Shown in pieces: positions 12,678-24,943 of a stretch of 64,000 nt of DNA. Within the stretch, counting starts at the first letter, position 1; each line of letters opens with the position of its first letter. The notes beneath the pieces were generated by a model. The model had not been told where the DNA came from. It made no database searches and saw only the letters and a list, made by a program, of their open reading frames with translations. Made by a program: the position numbers and the translations under genes. Where the stretch lies: positions 29,799,327-29,863,326 of the forward strand of contig CM046299.1 in NCBI GenBank assembly GCA_025267735.1. The letters run 5' to 3'. This DNA is from Mactra quadrangularis (Eukaryota > Mollusca > Bivalvia > Venerida > Mactridae).

Positions 12678-13489
12678 ATAAAAAGACAAGACTATTGCTT
12701 TGTAAGTGGATAAAGTGTTAAAAAAGGGAAAAGTCCCCCCCCCCATGTTGTTTATGTCACCATTATCCCCTCAAAAAGGGCACAGCTTAATTTCCCCTAA
12801 AATTGAAAATAAAACCAGGCATAGCCATTAAAACAAATCAAACGAATTAATGTTTCGTAACATTTTTATTATCATTATGAACAGGACTGTCAGAATGAAA
12901 CTATAAATTAGCTGGAAAGTCAACCATTTTTTTGAAAACCTTGTCATATTTCATCTTTCTTTACTCTCATTAAATATACAAAATATTGTGTTTCTGACGC
13001 CTCTCTATATTGATTTTCAAAGACTTGGCTAGCATAATTTTGAAGTTTATTACATCTTATCTAATCATAGGTAAATTCAATTAAATTTTGCAGGAGATAA
13101 TGGGAGGCAAAAATCAGCTTATCTTATACATCTGACAGCCCTGTCTGTAGCACAGTCATCTATTTACATCAGAACAGACTTTCATCCTCTACAACATAAG
13201 CTCACTAGTCTATGTAACCTTATACATCATTTTGTGTCTGCCTTCTACACAGGGTCTTAAGAGCATCAAGTAATGACAGACTTGAAAACTGGTAATTGAA
13301 TTAAAATTTTAACCTAATGCCTGGAGTGGAAATTACAACTTCGAGGTATACATGTGATGTCACCGATGTAAGCATGTGTGCTTATATATCACCACTTTCA
13401 ATATGACTAGCACTGGTACAAAAAAACTTAATATACAAGCCAAATATTTCTGTCCAGAAAAATGAATACAGAACACTCTCAATGACCAA
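12678..13489. other. Intergenic and MRPL39 3' UTR
   Basis: Sequence downstream of the minus-strand MRPL39 stop. A minus-strand AATAAA (TTTATT at 12865-12870) is a possible polyadenylation signal, about 620 nt past the stop. Nothing else recognised. Confidence 0.4.
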
Positions 13490-16400
13490 TCAATTGTTCT
13501 TCAGTTCATTGCCAGCCACAGTTTTCACATTATCACTGTCTATCTCAGGTTTAGGAAAGTAGTTTTCTGGTGAATTGTGGTAAGGATATTTCTTTTTACT
13601 TTGTTTAGCCGCTCTTTTACATACAAAATCCCAAGCCCACCAATGCATCTGAAATACACAAGTAAGCATTTAGAGAAATTACTTCAACTTCAAGCTGTAC
13701 ATAAAACATTGTGATCATTAAAAATTTGAAGCTTACTGATGTGTGTATAAAGCAAGCTGATATAAACCATTGAACTACATGTATAAGTATATGTTGCAAA
13801 TTGCATCATGAAAATGAATGTATAATAGCAATGGTTAGATGAACATCATCGTCAGCAACCACAGTACTTTCTTCCATTACACTCCATACAATATGTGGGC
13901 AATTTGACTGGCAAATGAATATGCATGAGGCAGGGGAGACCAATTTTCTTCCGATGAAATCGCATGTTACAATAAAATACTCTTCAATAACAATGACGTC
14001 ATACCGAGTTTTTGTTACTTAAAATAAAAGCCAACACACATTTTTATTTTCTCATTTTGAATAGTAAACAAAACTTTGTATATAAAATGTAATTTTATTG
14101 GTTAGTTTTCTGCAGTGGTTTCCTTGCATGAACCAATGAATCTGCCTCAGTAGTTATTCATGATTAGGAGATTTTCCCACAGTGCATAATGCAGCATAGC
14201 GGATTAATGTATCTTTGAGTAATGGACAATTGCTGAACATGACTTGTACTGCCAGCTTGTCCTGTGTAAAGTTATCTAGTATGCAAGCGGAGAATTTTAG
14301 ATCTTATCTAGAACCTCCATCAATGATATTTCACAAGCTATCTCTGCAAAGACATGTCTATCCAACCAGTGAATCAAATCATAGTCAAAACAAGTTACTA
14401 GCTGAAGTATGTAGTTATTAACAGTATTCATTGTGCTTCTCTAGAACACAGTGGGAATTAAACACATGTCCCAGAGGTTCATGCAGGGTTTAACACTTAC
14501 TGTTATTACCAGGGATCCAGGAGGAATCCATAGTCAGTAAATCAGGGATTTCTCCTTAACTTAAGGGATTACTCTGATAAAAGACAATAGGTAAGATGCA
14601 GATTTAAGTCACAAATTGTGTTAAAGAACTCATGGGAACTCAAATTCACGTAAAGAGCAAGGCATTTTTTTACGGATCCAGAAGAATCCCTAGCTAAGCA
14701 TCACTGGGATTCCTTTAAGTTTATTGGATCCTTGGAATCCCAGGATACTGTAAAGTGTCGAACCCGAGTTCATGTCAACCTTACAACATACAAAGAAAAA
14801 TATAACATGAGACACATCATGACAGAATGGTCAAGATAAGAAAATGAGTACCTTAACTATTACTTTTCTTTAAAAAAAAAAGACAGTTACGGTCATTTTT
14901 CTGTAACCATAAATGTCACTGCAATAACATGTATTAATGCATGAACTGCCATGACATCAAGTCAACAGATTCGAGTGACACCATGAAAATATTAGGGTGC
15001 GTTGCCTAAGTAAATCGCTAGGTATCACTACGAAGCAAAATACTAGGAAACGGCTAGCTACAAGATATCACTTCATTTCGCTACGTAGCGAAAGATTTCT
15101 TCGCTACCCGAAAGTGCTTTAACAAATCAAAATGGCTGCCTCTGCAATAATGAGACTTCCTGTTTGCCGACAATTTGGTTTTTATGTTTGACTGACTATA
15201 GATGAATTGAAATTAATTGATATTTGTAATTGTTCAAATAAACATATGTTTTTGCAGTGATTTTATACTTGTTAAAGACTTATTTAGTAGGAAATTGCTC
15301 CGAAAACATGCAATTGCAATAAGCGCAAAAGTTTTACTCCGCAAAGGCCGCCATCTTGGTTTGTGACGTAAATAGCTAGCCGTTTCCTAAGATGAATCGC
15401 TACAGGAAAGTGCATTTTCATAGCGATACGTAGCGAAAATCGTTAGGTGACGCGGCCTTAATTATATTGTATGATGAAAAGAGAATTTGACTTAATGTCT
15501 AAAAGTTATAAATCTAGAGCATTATTCATATAAACAAGGAAGTTACATCCCTATCCTGACCATCTTTGCTAAGCATTAACATACTCTGAACACCTACCTT
15601 CAAATCTCTAGGTAAAGCTAATGCTTGGAATCTATATAATTTACCATAATCTGGACTATCTATCTCATGAATCTGAAACAAATTATCAACATTTTTTACA
15701 ATTTTAAGTATTGAGAACTGCTCATTCAGATTTCAAATTAAATACAATTTTTTTCTAAAACTGGAAAAAGGACAGTCAGACTTTGGAGGCAGTATAACAG
15801 TGTTCGAACATTTTAGTGAAAATTATACAAATGTACAGCAATGACTTTATTTATAAAATTTACACAAAAAGTGAGCATTAACTAGTGTGATTTATTGTGT
15901 TTTTGTGACTTCTATTTTACATTTTTCACAATCTATAGGTAATTTTGTCTTCAAATATTTAAATATTATAAACTATTTTTTTAACAAAATGGCAGACATA
16001 AATAAGTAATTTTCAAAATACCAAAAGGTTAACCACATCAGGTTAGCAAGTACATGCACCTTTAAGAATACCTATACAATATTTTTAATCAATATCACAC
16101 ATCAGCAAATTCCTAGTTTCACTAAGATCTATAGTTGGTCAGTGGGCTTCAACCCATTTACGCATTTAGCAAAAAAGCACCAACACAAATTTACAGTCAA
16201 GGAAAAAAAAAAGTAATTTGAAGGGAGGGAAATGGGACCCAATTCTGACCCCAAAATGACCAAAAGAAAAACACACATAACTGATTTACTCAATATACTA
16301 CTGTATCTATCACAGCTTACAGCTGATCATAACTTAATGCAAACCCTTAGGTTGTAAACAGGCCCTCTATGAAAATGAAAAATGTTTCGCTTTTTTAAAG

Positions 16401-19400
16401 GGTTTAACGCAATGTCAACAATCATGATCATTTAATAGCGGCAAGTCCCCTAACCTTTCCTGGACTTTTGTCAATAACCAGTGCTCACCAAACCAGTACT
16501 GCCTTTCCACAAGATAACTATTTTTCCACAAACCTTACAAAAGGAAAACAATTAACATAACTTTATGTTGCCTTTTTTGGAAGGGTATAACCAACCCACG
16601 TGAGGCTTAAACCAGTAACTTCTTGGGACACTAGATTTGAAATCCTATGTTTTTTCCCGCCAATTTGGGAATATGACCCATACCTCTAGAATTGGGAATG
16701 TTTTCGGCATTTTGGTTTAAATTGGGATAAAATGTCATGCAAATTGAATAACAAAAGCAGATTTAACTAAGTCTTTAGTTTCATTCTTCATTAATTTAGT
16801 TAGTTAATTGAAAAGAAAGATTACTGGGACGTATAATTTTATTTTGAAACATACTTACAGCTATCTTTTCCAAAAGATTTTTTTTTTCAAGTTAAATTGG
16901 GCATTTGGATTGAAATTTTTGGGGGAAAAAGATATGATTTTAGATTGGGAATATAGCCCGTAAACGGCTATAAAATAGACCAAAAATAAATACTGAAATC
17001 ATTTGTGAAACCTACTGAACCATGACCAGAGATATCCTAAAACAAAGTTAACTTACAGCAGTGACACTAAATCTGGAAAGTTGTGATGTATTACTAATGA
17101 GAGGACCTGTACTAACATCAACATAGTCACCCATTCTATACAAGGTTAATTTATCAGACTCTGATTCATCTAACATGCTATGTAATGATGATATTTTATA
17201 TGGATTATCTTCAAACATTTTCAAAGCAACATCTCCTCCCACAGTCAAAGGTTCAAAGTCTAACTCTTGTATCCATAAACGTCCACCTTCTCTACTTAAA
17301 CATTGTAATTCCATCTGAAATAGAGAGTTTTAAACTAAAGCTAAACACCAAGTTAAACAAGACAGTTCAGAGGACCCCAGACAGTTTACTAGAGAACTAG
17401 AACATAAACACATCTGATCTTGAGTGGGGTTAAATTTAAACCAGGAGTATACTTAAGAGGAACTTAACTTACACCAGGGACATTTTTTGATTGACTAATG
17501 TTCAGGACATGGAAATGAAGCTACATTCTTAATATAGAAGCTCCATGTCTAGGAATTTTGAAAGAAATTCTTTTATTTCAATATATAAAACTATGACAGC
17601 AGGATAATAATTTAAACAATATTTTAAAGAACCTCAAGAAGATGCTAAATGCAAAAACAGTTCTATTCCTGTTCTAGAGAATGGTTTCAAAGATAACTAT
17701 TTAATATATTACCAATTAATTCTATGTAAAAAATGTGACCCATTGGGAGACCAGTTTTGACTCCAGAGCTAGAATTTGAACTAAACGAACAAGCATATTA
17801 AAGATGTAAAAACAGTGCACAGTATGGCCTGAAATCCATAATGATCAAACGCTAAAGCTTACAGAACATTATTTATACTAGCTGGATGATTATTAACACA
17901 ATGCCCACATCTACCATATATTACCATTCATTATTGCTTAACAGTACGACATAGGACTTCAAATTAAGGGCCGATATGGCATTCACTACAGCATTATAAC
18001 CGAATACTTGGCCATTATAGGAAAAACTCGGCCTTTATGAAATACCTCAGCTATTATGAGATTCAGGCGTTTTGATTAGTTCCAAATCTCATAATGGCCA
18101 AGTTTTCTCAAGAATGAAAGCTGTGTTTTTTCTTTCCACAGAAATAATGCCCTCATTTTCAATGTAGGCACATATTGAGTGTTAGTAAATTTTAACCCTT
18201 TAGTTATATCCTTCATCTCTTGTACTTTTTCACTAATTTTATAGTTAATTATTTATTTATTTATTGGAGTTAACGTCGTATCAACACAATTTAGGTCATT
18301 TTACAGCATCCAGTGCACCTAACCTAGCTTTCCTAGACCATTGTCTATAACCAGTACTCACCTACCCTTCCACAAGGCTGGAAACTTCTCCATATTATCT
18401 AATCAATGGAGGAAAATCGACATTATTGTCAAATTTTCATGGAAGGGTATAACCTCCCAGGGTGGGATTCGAACCCGCACCCCCTCGGGCACGAGTATCT
18501 AAATCCCGGTGCGCTACCAACTGCGCTATAGACCCAGGTTTATATAATTAATTAATAAAATTGTCAATAATTAAGTGTTTTCATAATGGCTGTGTTATTT
18601 GGCTTCAGATGGTCATATTACCCTTTAGTCTGCAGCCTCACTGAGTCAGGCTAGTATTACTGTCTCCAGCCAAATAATAAGGCCATAATGAAAACACTTA
18701 ATTATTTACATTATATTATACAACATACCTGAGATGGTTTCCAGTCAGGTATATCCATAAATACATCATACATAAAACAACCATCTTCAACTGAAATAAC
18801 ATTAAAGAGCTTATAGATATATATAAACTGACAGAGATTAACTATAGATTCACAAGTCGAACAATAAAACTGAGTAATAAAAAAAGTATATAAAGTTTTT
18901 TATACAAAGACTATTGAGAAACTGGTCAAAAATAGAAAAATCTACTTTTTTTATATAGATATTCCCTAAATGTTTGAAAAATATTCTTCATTTAGAACTG
19001 TTGTATATCCTTTACATATTTGGGCAGGTAAAATTTAATTTACAGTCAGCAATTAAAATATAGGGTCCAATAGAAAACCAGAAACATAACTAATTCTGGC
19101 TCCAAGTGACTATTGAAGAAAACAAATTCCTACATAAAACATCTGAATACCTTTTGTCTTAGGTGTATCATATAACTGAACACATACATTGTCTTTAAAT
19201 GATTTGTCTATAACTGATCCAAGAACAAACGATCCTGTATTCCAAAACGCCTGAAATAAAAAATAACATGAATATACACACAATAACAAGGCCTTTAATG
19301 TTTTATTTGGACCTTGTGGTTAAAGTGAAGAATTTCAAGTAGAACATGCAAACCAAGACCCACAACCCTTCATTTAACAACAACTTTAACAAACAATATA

Positions 19401-22400
19401 CTGTATTACAGTTTTGAGTCATTTGATACTTGATTAAGTATACTGTATCTGAACACATGACTGATTATATAATTCCTTTTCCACCAGTTTAAATATGATT
19501 ACTGATAATTGGCCAGATTGAAGGAACACTTGTGCAAAAGTGGTGTTAAACAAGTATGTTATATAAACTTTATACTTTGATGTTCATTGCACAGACGAAT
19601 TGTCACCTTGAATTTTCTTGAGCACTAGCTCTATTTCACAGTCAGGGGTGTGACTGGCCAGGAAGTGAAAAAGAGGAAATATAAGCTGGGGGCCAGGGGG
19701 CCGCTAGGGCCCCCGGTGGGTCCAGGGCAACGTCCTGGCCAGGGGTCCAGGGGGCCAGAGGCCCCCTTGAAGCTCCTGGAACTTACTGTTATACCAAGGG
19801 AAAAAACAATTTTCCAAGCAATTAGGACACATGTATTTGACATAATATGAAAATTCTTTGTAGGATGAATAAAATAGTTCAAAACTTTAATTACAGCAAA
19901 TACATTTATTTCTTTGAGTATAGACAGTCAGAGGAACAGATAAGGTTTGGGTATATTGGGTATTTACTCCCAGTTTTCCAGACAATTGAGTAATGCCATT
20001 TCCAATAGAGCACATATTTTTTTTACTCCAAGATATTTTACTGGATTGAGTATTTTCCATTTATATGACCATAAATTGAGTACTAATAAAAAAAACATGG
20101 AACTGGGTATGCACAAATATACTTATAAATATTTATTGAAGATATTGTAACTAGGACAGCAACCACCAGTGTTTTTTCCACTATTTTGGGAATATGTCCC
20201 ATACCCCTAGAATTGGGAATTCTATCGGCATTTTGGTTTAAATTGGGAAAATATAATGTCAAGTCAATTGGTAATAAAAGCATTCAAAACAATGACTTCA
20301 GTTTTTATTCTCCAATCAATCTGATTGTCAGAACTTAACAAAGCAAGATCTTTCAGACTCTTACTATTAGATGCATGTTCTTTAAGCAATTAACAACAGC
20401 CTCAAGCTGGTTATAGTCTAATGACTTATAATGACAACATGTCCTCTTTAGAGGATCCAAAAGAGACTGTTGAATCCTACTGCTTGAAACAGTTCACATG
20501 GAATTCATAATGCTGAAAACCTTTTCAACGGTGGCTGTTTTGTTTGGAAGAATTTTGCTTTGACCAATCAGACAGAACATTTCAGGAAAATGTTTCAAAG
20601 ATTTCGCCCGAATTTTTTTCACAGGAGTGGAGAAATCTACAAAATAATGACTTAATTTGAAAATAACTTTTCTGTATCAAATAACAACTAGTCAGTTATT
20701 TGGTTATTTGAAATGCTGATTAATCAAAAAACTGTTTTATTCCACTAACTTTTTGGTTATTCTAACTCTTTGTCATCGATAACCATAATTACATAATGAT
20801 AATGATAAACACAGTATAGTTATGATAGCATCTTCAGTATTTTAATTGAATTTAAAAAACATATAATTATGCTTCATTTTTAAAACTACACCGAAACAAA
20901 TGTTGGCAAGTAAAGAAAATGTCTGGTATTTTGACATTTGTTTTATCAACAAACACCAGAAAACGGGAATGTTTTACTTAATTTACGATAGCGTGGGTCG
21001 CGAAAATATATGGCAATACGTCATCATGATGACTAAATTATATATTATAAAATATTTTGTTGTAAAATAATACAAAACACTATTTATAAAATTTAATTAC
21101 ACAAGACGGTGTTATTGACAACTATCTTCAGTAATTTTAACAAAGAAAAAATGACTTCCTGGGATCGCCGATATCGTTTTTATAAGTTTTATATATAATA
21201 CAATTTAACAAATTAGGTCACGCTAGTTTAAGAATACATTTTCATGACGATTAATTTATATTAGACTCCATGATTACATAATGAGACATTGCAATTATGT
21301 CATTGTTATGCTATCAAACATCGACAAAGTAAGTGTGAAAAAATGCCGACACATATCTTAAATTGTTTACCTCAATTTCTGCTCAAACTGCAAACACATA
21401 TTTGTCCTCAAACAAAGGATTAATATTGATTTAATTGCTGCAAACAATTAAAATATATATATGCGCTATTTCCAATGTACTCTGACGTGTATAAGTAAAG
21501 GTATATACAGATGTTATCGAGCGTGTAATCATAAGTCGGCGACTTTATTATCGATTTTGTGACATCCTTGTGCATTCATATGTCGGCGAGTTAAACTCCC
21601 AGCGTGTGAAAGACAATTGGGTTTTAATGAGATGTAATTGGCATGTAATTGTCGCGTGAAGTATCATTTTTCGCATCTCTTATCTGACCAGTTTCGATTT
21701 TTTATTTACGTTCGATACGCGGCGATTTCGAGACTTTATGAGTAAAGGAGTTTTTAATTGGGATATGATACGCAAATTTTTTATTCTTATAGGGTTTTTG
21801 AGATTTTTAATTGCGTATTTACGCAGATACGCAGCTTGTCTGTTCCTCTGTTAGACATATTGTAGAGAGCGTTTAAAATCGCACGGAAAGTTTAGTATAC
21901 GGCGTTCATTGGAATCCGCGGAACCGTTCACATTTCGGCCCTCAAATTTTCGCCCCATTATGTTTTCCGCGGAAATTTCGTGGTTTCCAAAAAAAGTCTC
22001 CGGGATTTTCGAAAACGCGGAAATCCGCCGATCCGCGGAAAATTCACACCCCTGACAGTATTATATAGAAAAGAGCAAATTATCAACTAGCCTGACAATA
22101 AATATAATTTTCACTAGCCCAATTTTTTTACTGGTCCCAGGCTAGGGGTCAGGGGATTAAGGCAATGACTGCAGACAGCAATAAGAACATGTAACAACTA
22201 CAACAGTAACAACTCCTTACTTGGTTAGATAAAGAAGGATCTTCATCAAGCATGTGATGTAGTTCTAAACTTACAGGACCCTCGGGTAATGGTTTGTGCA
22301 TATCCCAGGGTTCACCATTCACCGTGGCAACAATAGAACGTTTAGTTAGGTACTCATCAATATCTGTAATTAATCAAATAATAATCTTAAAAAAGAAAAG

Positions 22401-23662
22401 TCATAGAAATTGGGAAACTAAATTTCTACTGCAGTAGGTCTGACAGCCTACATTTACATGCCGGTTCGCTTGACTTTCATGTGTAGGATGTCATATGTTA
22501 ATATTGTATAAATTTATAAATTATCATAAGGAGCAACATATTGTGGTTTAAGCGCAAAATGGTCATAACTCAATATAAGAAAAAAGTGAGTTATGACCAT
22601 TTTGCACTAAACCAATGATTATTGTGAAGTAAAAGCAAACACGTTATTAATACATGATCCTTACATTGATCAACAAAAAAATGACAGACTCTTGTTGAAA
22701 ACAAGATTTTTCAGGTTGATATAGAATTTCAGGTGATTCTGACTACACAGACAAGAGAATACAACATGCTGTTTGGACACTTAAAATTACCCTGACACAG
22801 ATCTGTATTTTAAATTGGACCAATACACACTGCCTTTTAAAATTAAACAAGTAAATCTGTGAGCTAATGCTCACTAGTGATACCCCCGCTGTGAGAAATA
22901 TGACTATCATAATGTAACTTTCATTTAACAAAATCTAAAAATATGCGACAAACAGGAAGTAGATGAGCAAGAAGCATGAAATCGCTTTACACCACATGGA
23001 CTATGGGATGAAGCAATATGCCAAGTATTAGGCTGCTGCATGTTATAGTTGCTGAGAAAACTGTGACGGAAACTTTGTAACGGAAGGACCCACGCACAGA
23101 CAAGGGTAAAACAGTATACCCCCCTCTTCTTCGAAGCGGGGTATAATGATAAAAATTCACAAAACATTACTAACATTTCTCAAGCAGTGAAGTTTGAACT
23201 TAAAGCATTACTGTGGATATTCATAGCCCATTTTTCAGTGTGAAGCAAGACTGTGTTTAAGCACTTTCATGACATTAAAGTCTTTAAATGACATTAATTC
23301 AATTTTTACAATAGACCAACACATCTTTTTTTCTCAAGTTTGTTAGACTATAGTACTAAGATACACAATCAGAATGACAGGGGCTGTACTAAAAGTTTAC
23401 ACACAAATGATTGTATTGCGATCGAGTACTTACGCATTGCACAGTGATAGGGTGTTGAAACATGTGAATTCATCAACATCTTGTGAGGTCCATCTTGCTC
23501 AGGGTGACCATAGTATGACACTGGTATCTTATTCAATCTTTTAATCAACTCCGTTTGACGACTCTTCTCTTCAGAGAAATGAGCACTCCTCTTTTTACGT
23601 ATTTCAGCATTGGTAAGTTTTCTAGATGCAGAGCTATAGAAATCTGAAAAGTTATGAAGCAT
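13490..23662 (-). CDS. MRPL39: Mitochondrial ribosomal protein L39
   Basis: Component of the mitochondrial large ribosomal subunit, related to the N-terminal TGS and editing-like part of threonyl-tRNA synthetase. Coding exons in transcript order are 23434-23662, 22221-22363, 19151-19250, 18729-18790, 17057-17314, 15598-15672 and 13490-13648, stop TGA 13490-13492. Phases agree throughout, giving 341 residues against about 338 in human. Conserved stretches include HFSEEKSRQ and STPYHCAM (exon 1), SIVATVNGEPWDMHKPLP (TGS, exon 2), VLGSVIDKSFKD (exon 3) and LYRMGDYVDVSTGPLI (exon 5). The start is uncertain: the chosen ATG (23660-23662) is followed by AACTTTTCAG, which could be an acceptor (exon then ending at 23643) joined to an unseen upstream exon for the mitochondrial presequence. 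Introns hold SINEs, MITEs and a hAT relic. Confidence 0.92.
14486..14765. mobile_element. MITE-like dispersed repeat, copy 2
   Basis: Left end GGGTTTAACACTTACTGT, right end ACTGTAAAGTGTCGAACCC; reverse-complementing the right gives GGGTTCGACACTTTACAGT, so the ends are imperfect inverted repeats of about 20 bp. The body matches 3358-3631. Non-coding, in the last MRPL39 intron. Confidence 0.7.
14993..15460. mobile_element. MITE with imperfect long TIRs
   Basis: The left arm (TAGGGTGCGTTGCCTAAGTA, later GGAAACGGCTAGCTA) pairs with the right arm (TAGCTAGCCGTTTCC, ending GTTAGGTGACGCGGCCTTA). A CTACGTAGC palindrome recurs in both arms. About 470 bp, non-coding, in the last MRPL39 intron. Confidence 0.7.
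16420..16660 (-). mobile_element. Degenerate SINE
   Basis: Minus-strand copy of the family at 18248-18535, recognised by TCAATAACCAGTGCTCACC, GGAAGGGTATAACCAACCCA and GACACTAGATTTGAAATCC. Heavily diverged. Confidence 0.65.
16644..16960. repeat. Dispersed repeat shared with the hAT relic
   Basis: The first ~110 bp (TTTGGGAATATGACCCATAC, then AGAATTGGGAAT and CGGCATTTTGGTTTAAATTG) match 20168-20290 inside the hAT-type element. It may be a fragment of the same transposon family. No coding capacity. Confidence 0.5.
18248..18535 (-). mobile_element. tRNA-derived SINE, best-preserved copy
   Basis: Read on the minus strand it starts GGGTCTATAGCGCAGTTGG (A-box-like, TAGCGCAGTTGGTAGCGC) and continues to GGGTTCGAATCCCACCC (B box), typical of a tRNA-derived head with Pol III promoter. 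The body follows (CCTTCCATGAAAATTTGACA; GTGAGTACTGGTTATAGACA; GCTAGGTTAGGTGCACTGG) and then an AATA-rich tail. Degenerate relatives lie at 7228, 16420, 39120, 43260, 45590, 50290 and 57975. It may belong to the V-domain or other conserved-core SINEs of molluscs; the family name was not checked. Confidence 0.88.
18566..18706. mobile_element. Short palindromic MITE
   Basis: About 140 bp with imperfect inverted ends of 36-40 bp: left TTAAGTGTTTTCATAATGGC, right GCCATAATGAAAACACTTAA with a small insertion between TGGC and TTATTTGGC. It sits directly next to the SINE head. Non-coding; could fold as a long hairpin if transcribed. Confidence 0.7.
19643..22054. mobile_element. hAT-type DNA transposon relic
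   Basis: Ends are CAGGGGTGTGA (19643) and TCACACCCCTG (to 22054), in the style of hAT terminal repeats. The GC-rich left end (GGGCCCCCGGTGGGTCC and similar) contrasts with the AT-rich surroundings. The interior contains a recognisable hAT C-terminal segment at 20380-20582. Flanks do not show a matching 8-bp target duplication (left TTCACAGT, right ACAGTATT), so the two ends may belong to nested copies. Located in an MRPL39 intron. Confidence 0.6.
20380..20582 (-). pseudogene. hAT transposase C-terminal dimerisation remnant
   Basis: The minus strand encodes ILPNKTATVEKVFSIMNSM followed by an in-frame stop and then SRIQQSLL, matching the hATC pattern (A-x-x-E-R-x-F-S, then N-R-L). Too short and interrupted to be functional. 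Confidence 0.65.
22545..22613. repeat. Near-perfect inverted repeat (hairpin)
   Basis: Arms GGTTTAAGCGCAAAATGGTC/ATAACTCA and TGAGTTAT/GACCATTTTGCACTAAACC pair over about 27 bp with one or two mismatches around a loop of about 14 nt. In an MRPL39 intron; could be a tiny MITE or a transcribed hairpin. Confidence 0.8.
22846..23146. mobile_element. Non-autonomous TIR element, copy 1
   Basis: Starts AACAAGTAAATCTGTGAGCT; contains ATACCCCCGCT (22880-22890) and near the right end AGCGGGGTAT (23135-23144), an inverted pair. It matches 50746-51012 over most of its length. Open frames inside it are not genes. Confidence 0.7.
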
Positions 23663-24688
23663 TTTTTTTATCTAAATACTTTAATTATAGTGTCATATCA
23701 AGGTGTGATTGTCAATACTGGCAACAAATTAAAGAATTGGGATTTTCATAATTTAGAATATAACTACAAATTGTTCAACAACAGTCTACAAAATTAGTTG
23801 GTGTCCCATTGCCCAGAACAACCACTTATTTTGTTCAGGCAACCAACCATTCTTTTTTGGGCAACCATAAAATTTTGCAAATGAGATATAGTGCTTGCTC
23901 TTAAAATTAAATGATCTCTTTGGACAACCACCCATATATATGCTAATTTTGTAGACTAAACTACAATGTATACCTGAATCATGAATGATGCTTACAGAAT
24001 TCATTTCACCCACTGATACTAAACCACATAGGGTAGTCGTCAGTCACTGCCAGTATGAGTATTTTGTAGGAGACAAATATATTTTGACATATAACTAGCA
24101 ACCACTGCTGATTTTTCAATCAATGCTTTTTAAAGATTGATTAAAAGCATTAGATGCAGAGTAATAAAAGAAACATAGAACACTTTATTTCATTGAAATA
24201 TCTCAAAAAATAAAAAAGTTATGCCAATTTGAATGTCGTAGAATTGGAAGTTTTTCTGGAATTCTGGCACCATTAAAAGTCTTTTATCGCGACTCGCAGT
24301 CGCGGAACCAAAAATAAGGAAATTTTTCTTCCAACAAGCATTACTTTTTTATTTTTGGAGGCAAATCAATGAAACTTTCCATGTTTATGGATTTTTAGAT
24401 GCAGAATTCATTTCTTTGCTTTATTTCTGTGTAGAGTTTATACTTTACAAGTTATTTACCAAGAGAAATTGAAAAAGTGAAACATTATTTTTAAAAAAAG
24501 TACTGAACACAAGTGATACACTTTCAAAATGAGTATCATTGATTTTTATTGTCAAAATAACATAACAGATATACAAGTTAATACAAAGAAAAAAAACAAG
24601 CACTAAATCAATTAAATTTACACTTTTCCAAGAAGTCATCATTGTAATAATAATTGTAACAGTCACTATTTACACATCACAGACATTC
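23663..24688. other. Sequence upstream of MRPL39
   Basis: Would hold the MRPL39 promoter and possibly a first exon with the mitochondrial presequence; I could not identify that exon. AT-rich; no other supported feature. Confidence 0.35.
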
Positions 24689-24752
24689 ACAGTGCTAAAC
24701 GGCGTCAGCGACCAGGTGGCCAAGTGTGACCCCTATACCGTTAGCACTGTGC
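24689..24752. repeat. Inverted repeat with structured loop
   Basis: Arms CACAGTGCTAAACGG (24689-24703) and CCGTTAGCACTGTG (24739-24752) pair with a single bulge, leaving a loop of about 35 nt that is locally GC-rich compared with its surroundings. It lies about 190 bp past the stop of the transposase-like gene on the minus strand, so it may be in its 3' UTR. Confidence 0.7.
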
Positions 24753-24943
24753 ATTCAGGTCCAGGCACAACTTAAAGAAGAACATTTGAAATAAGATAGT
24801 AGAATATTTCACAATATTTTGATATGGCAATTATATCACTGGAATTTAGCATAAACTAAAAAATTATACTATAATTTATATATACCTTTATAATTTTTCT
24901 AAACATTAGAATTTGACTCACCAAATAGTTTAAGGAGTCACAT

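Noticed and set aside
12474..12746. Minus-strand frame with RPSVRPSVRPSE
   Set aside because: Produced by the GGAC microsatellite at the end of the 10692-12677 element.
18450..18535. A possible tRNA gene on the minus strand with A and B boxes
   Set aside because: The A/B boxes belong to a SINE with body and AATA tail; the tRNA fold is degenerate and the element is dispersed.
19631..19882. Pro/Gly-rich frames on both strands resembling collagen
   Set aside because: They come from the GC-rich terminus of the hAT relic; no gene context or periodic Gly-X-Y over length.
22925..23176. 83-codon minus-strand frame, similar to frames at 50774-51023
   Set aside because: The similarity reflects two copies of a non-coding TIR element; reading frames are not conserved between copies.
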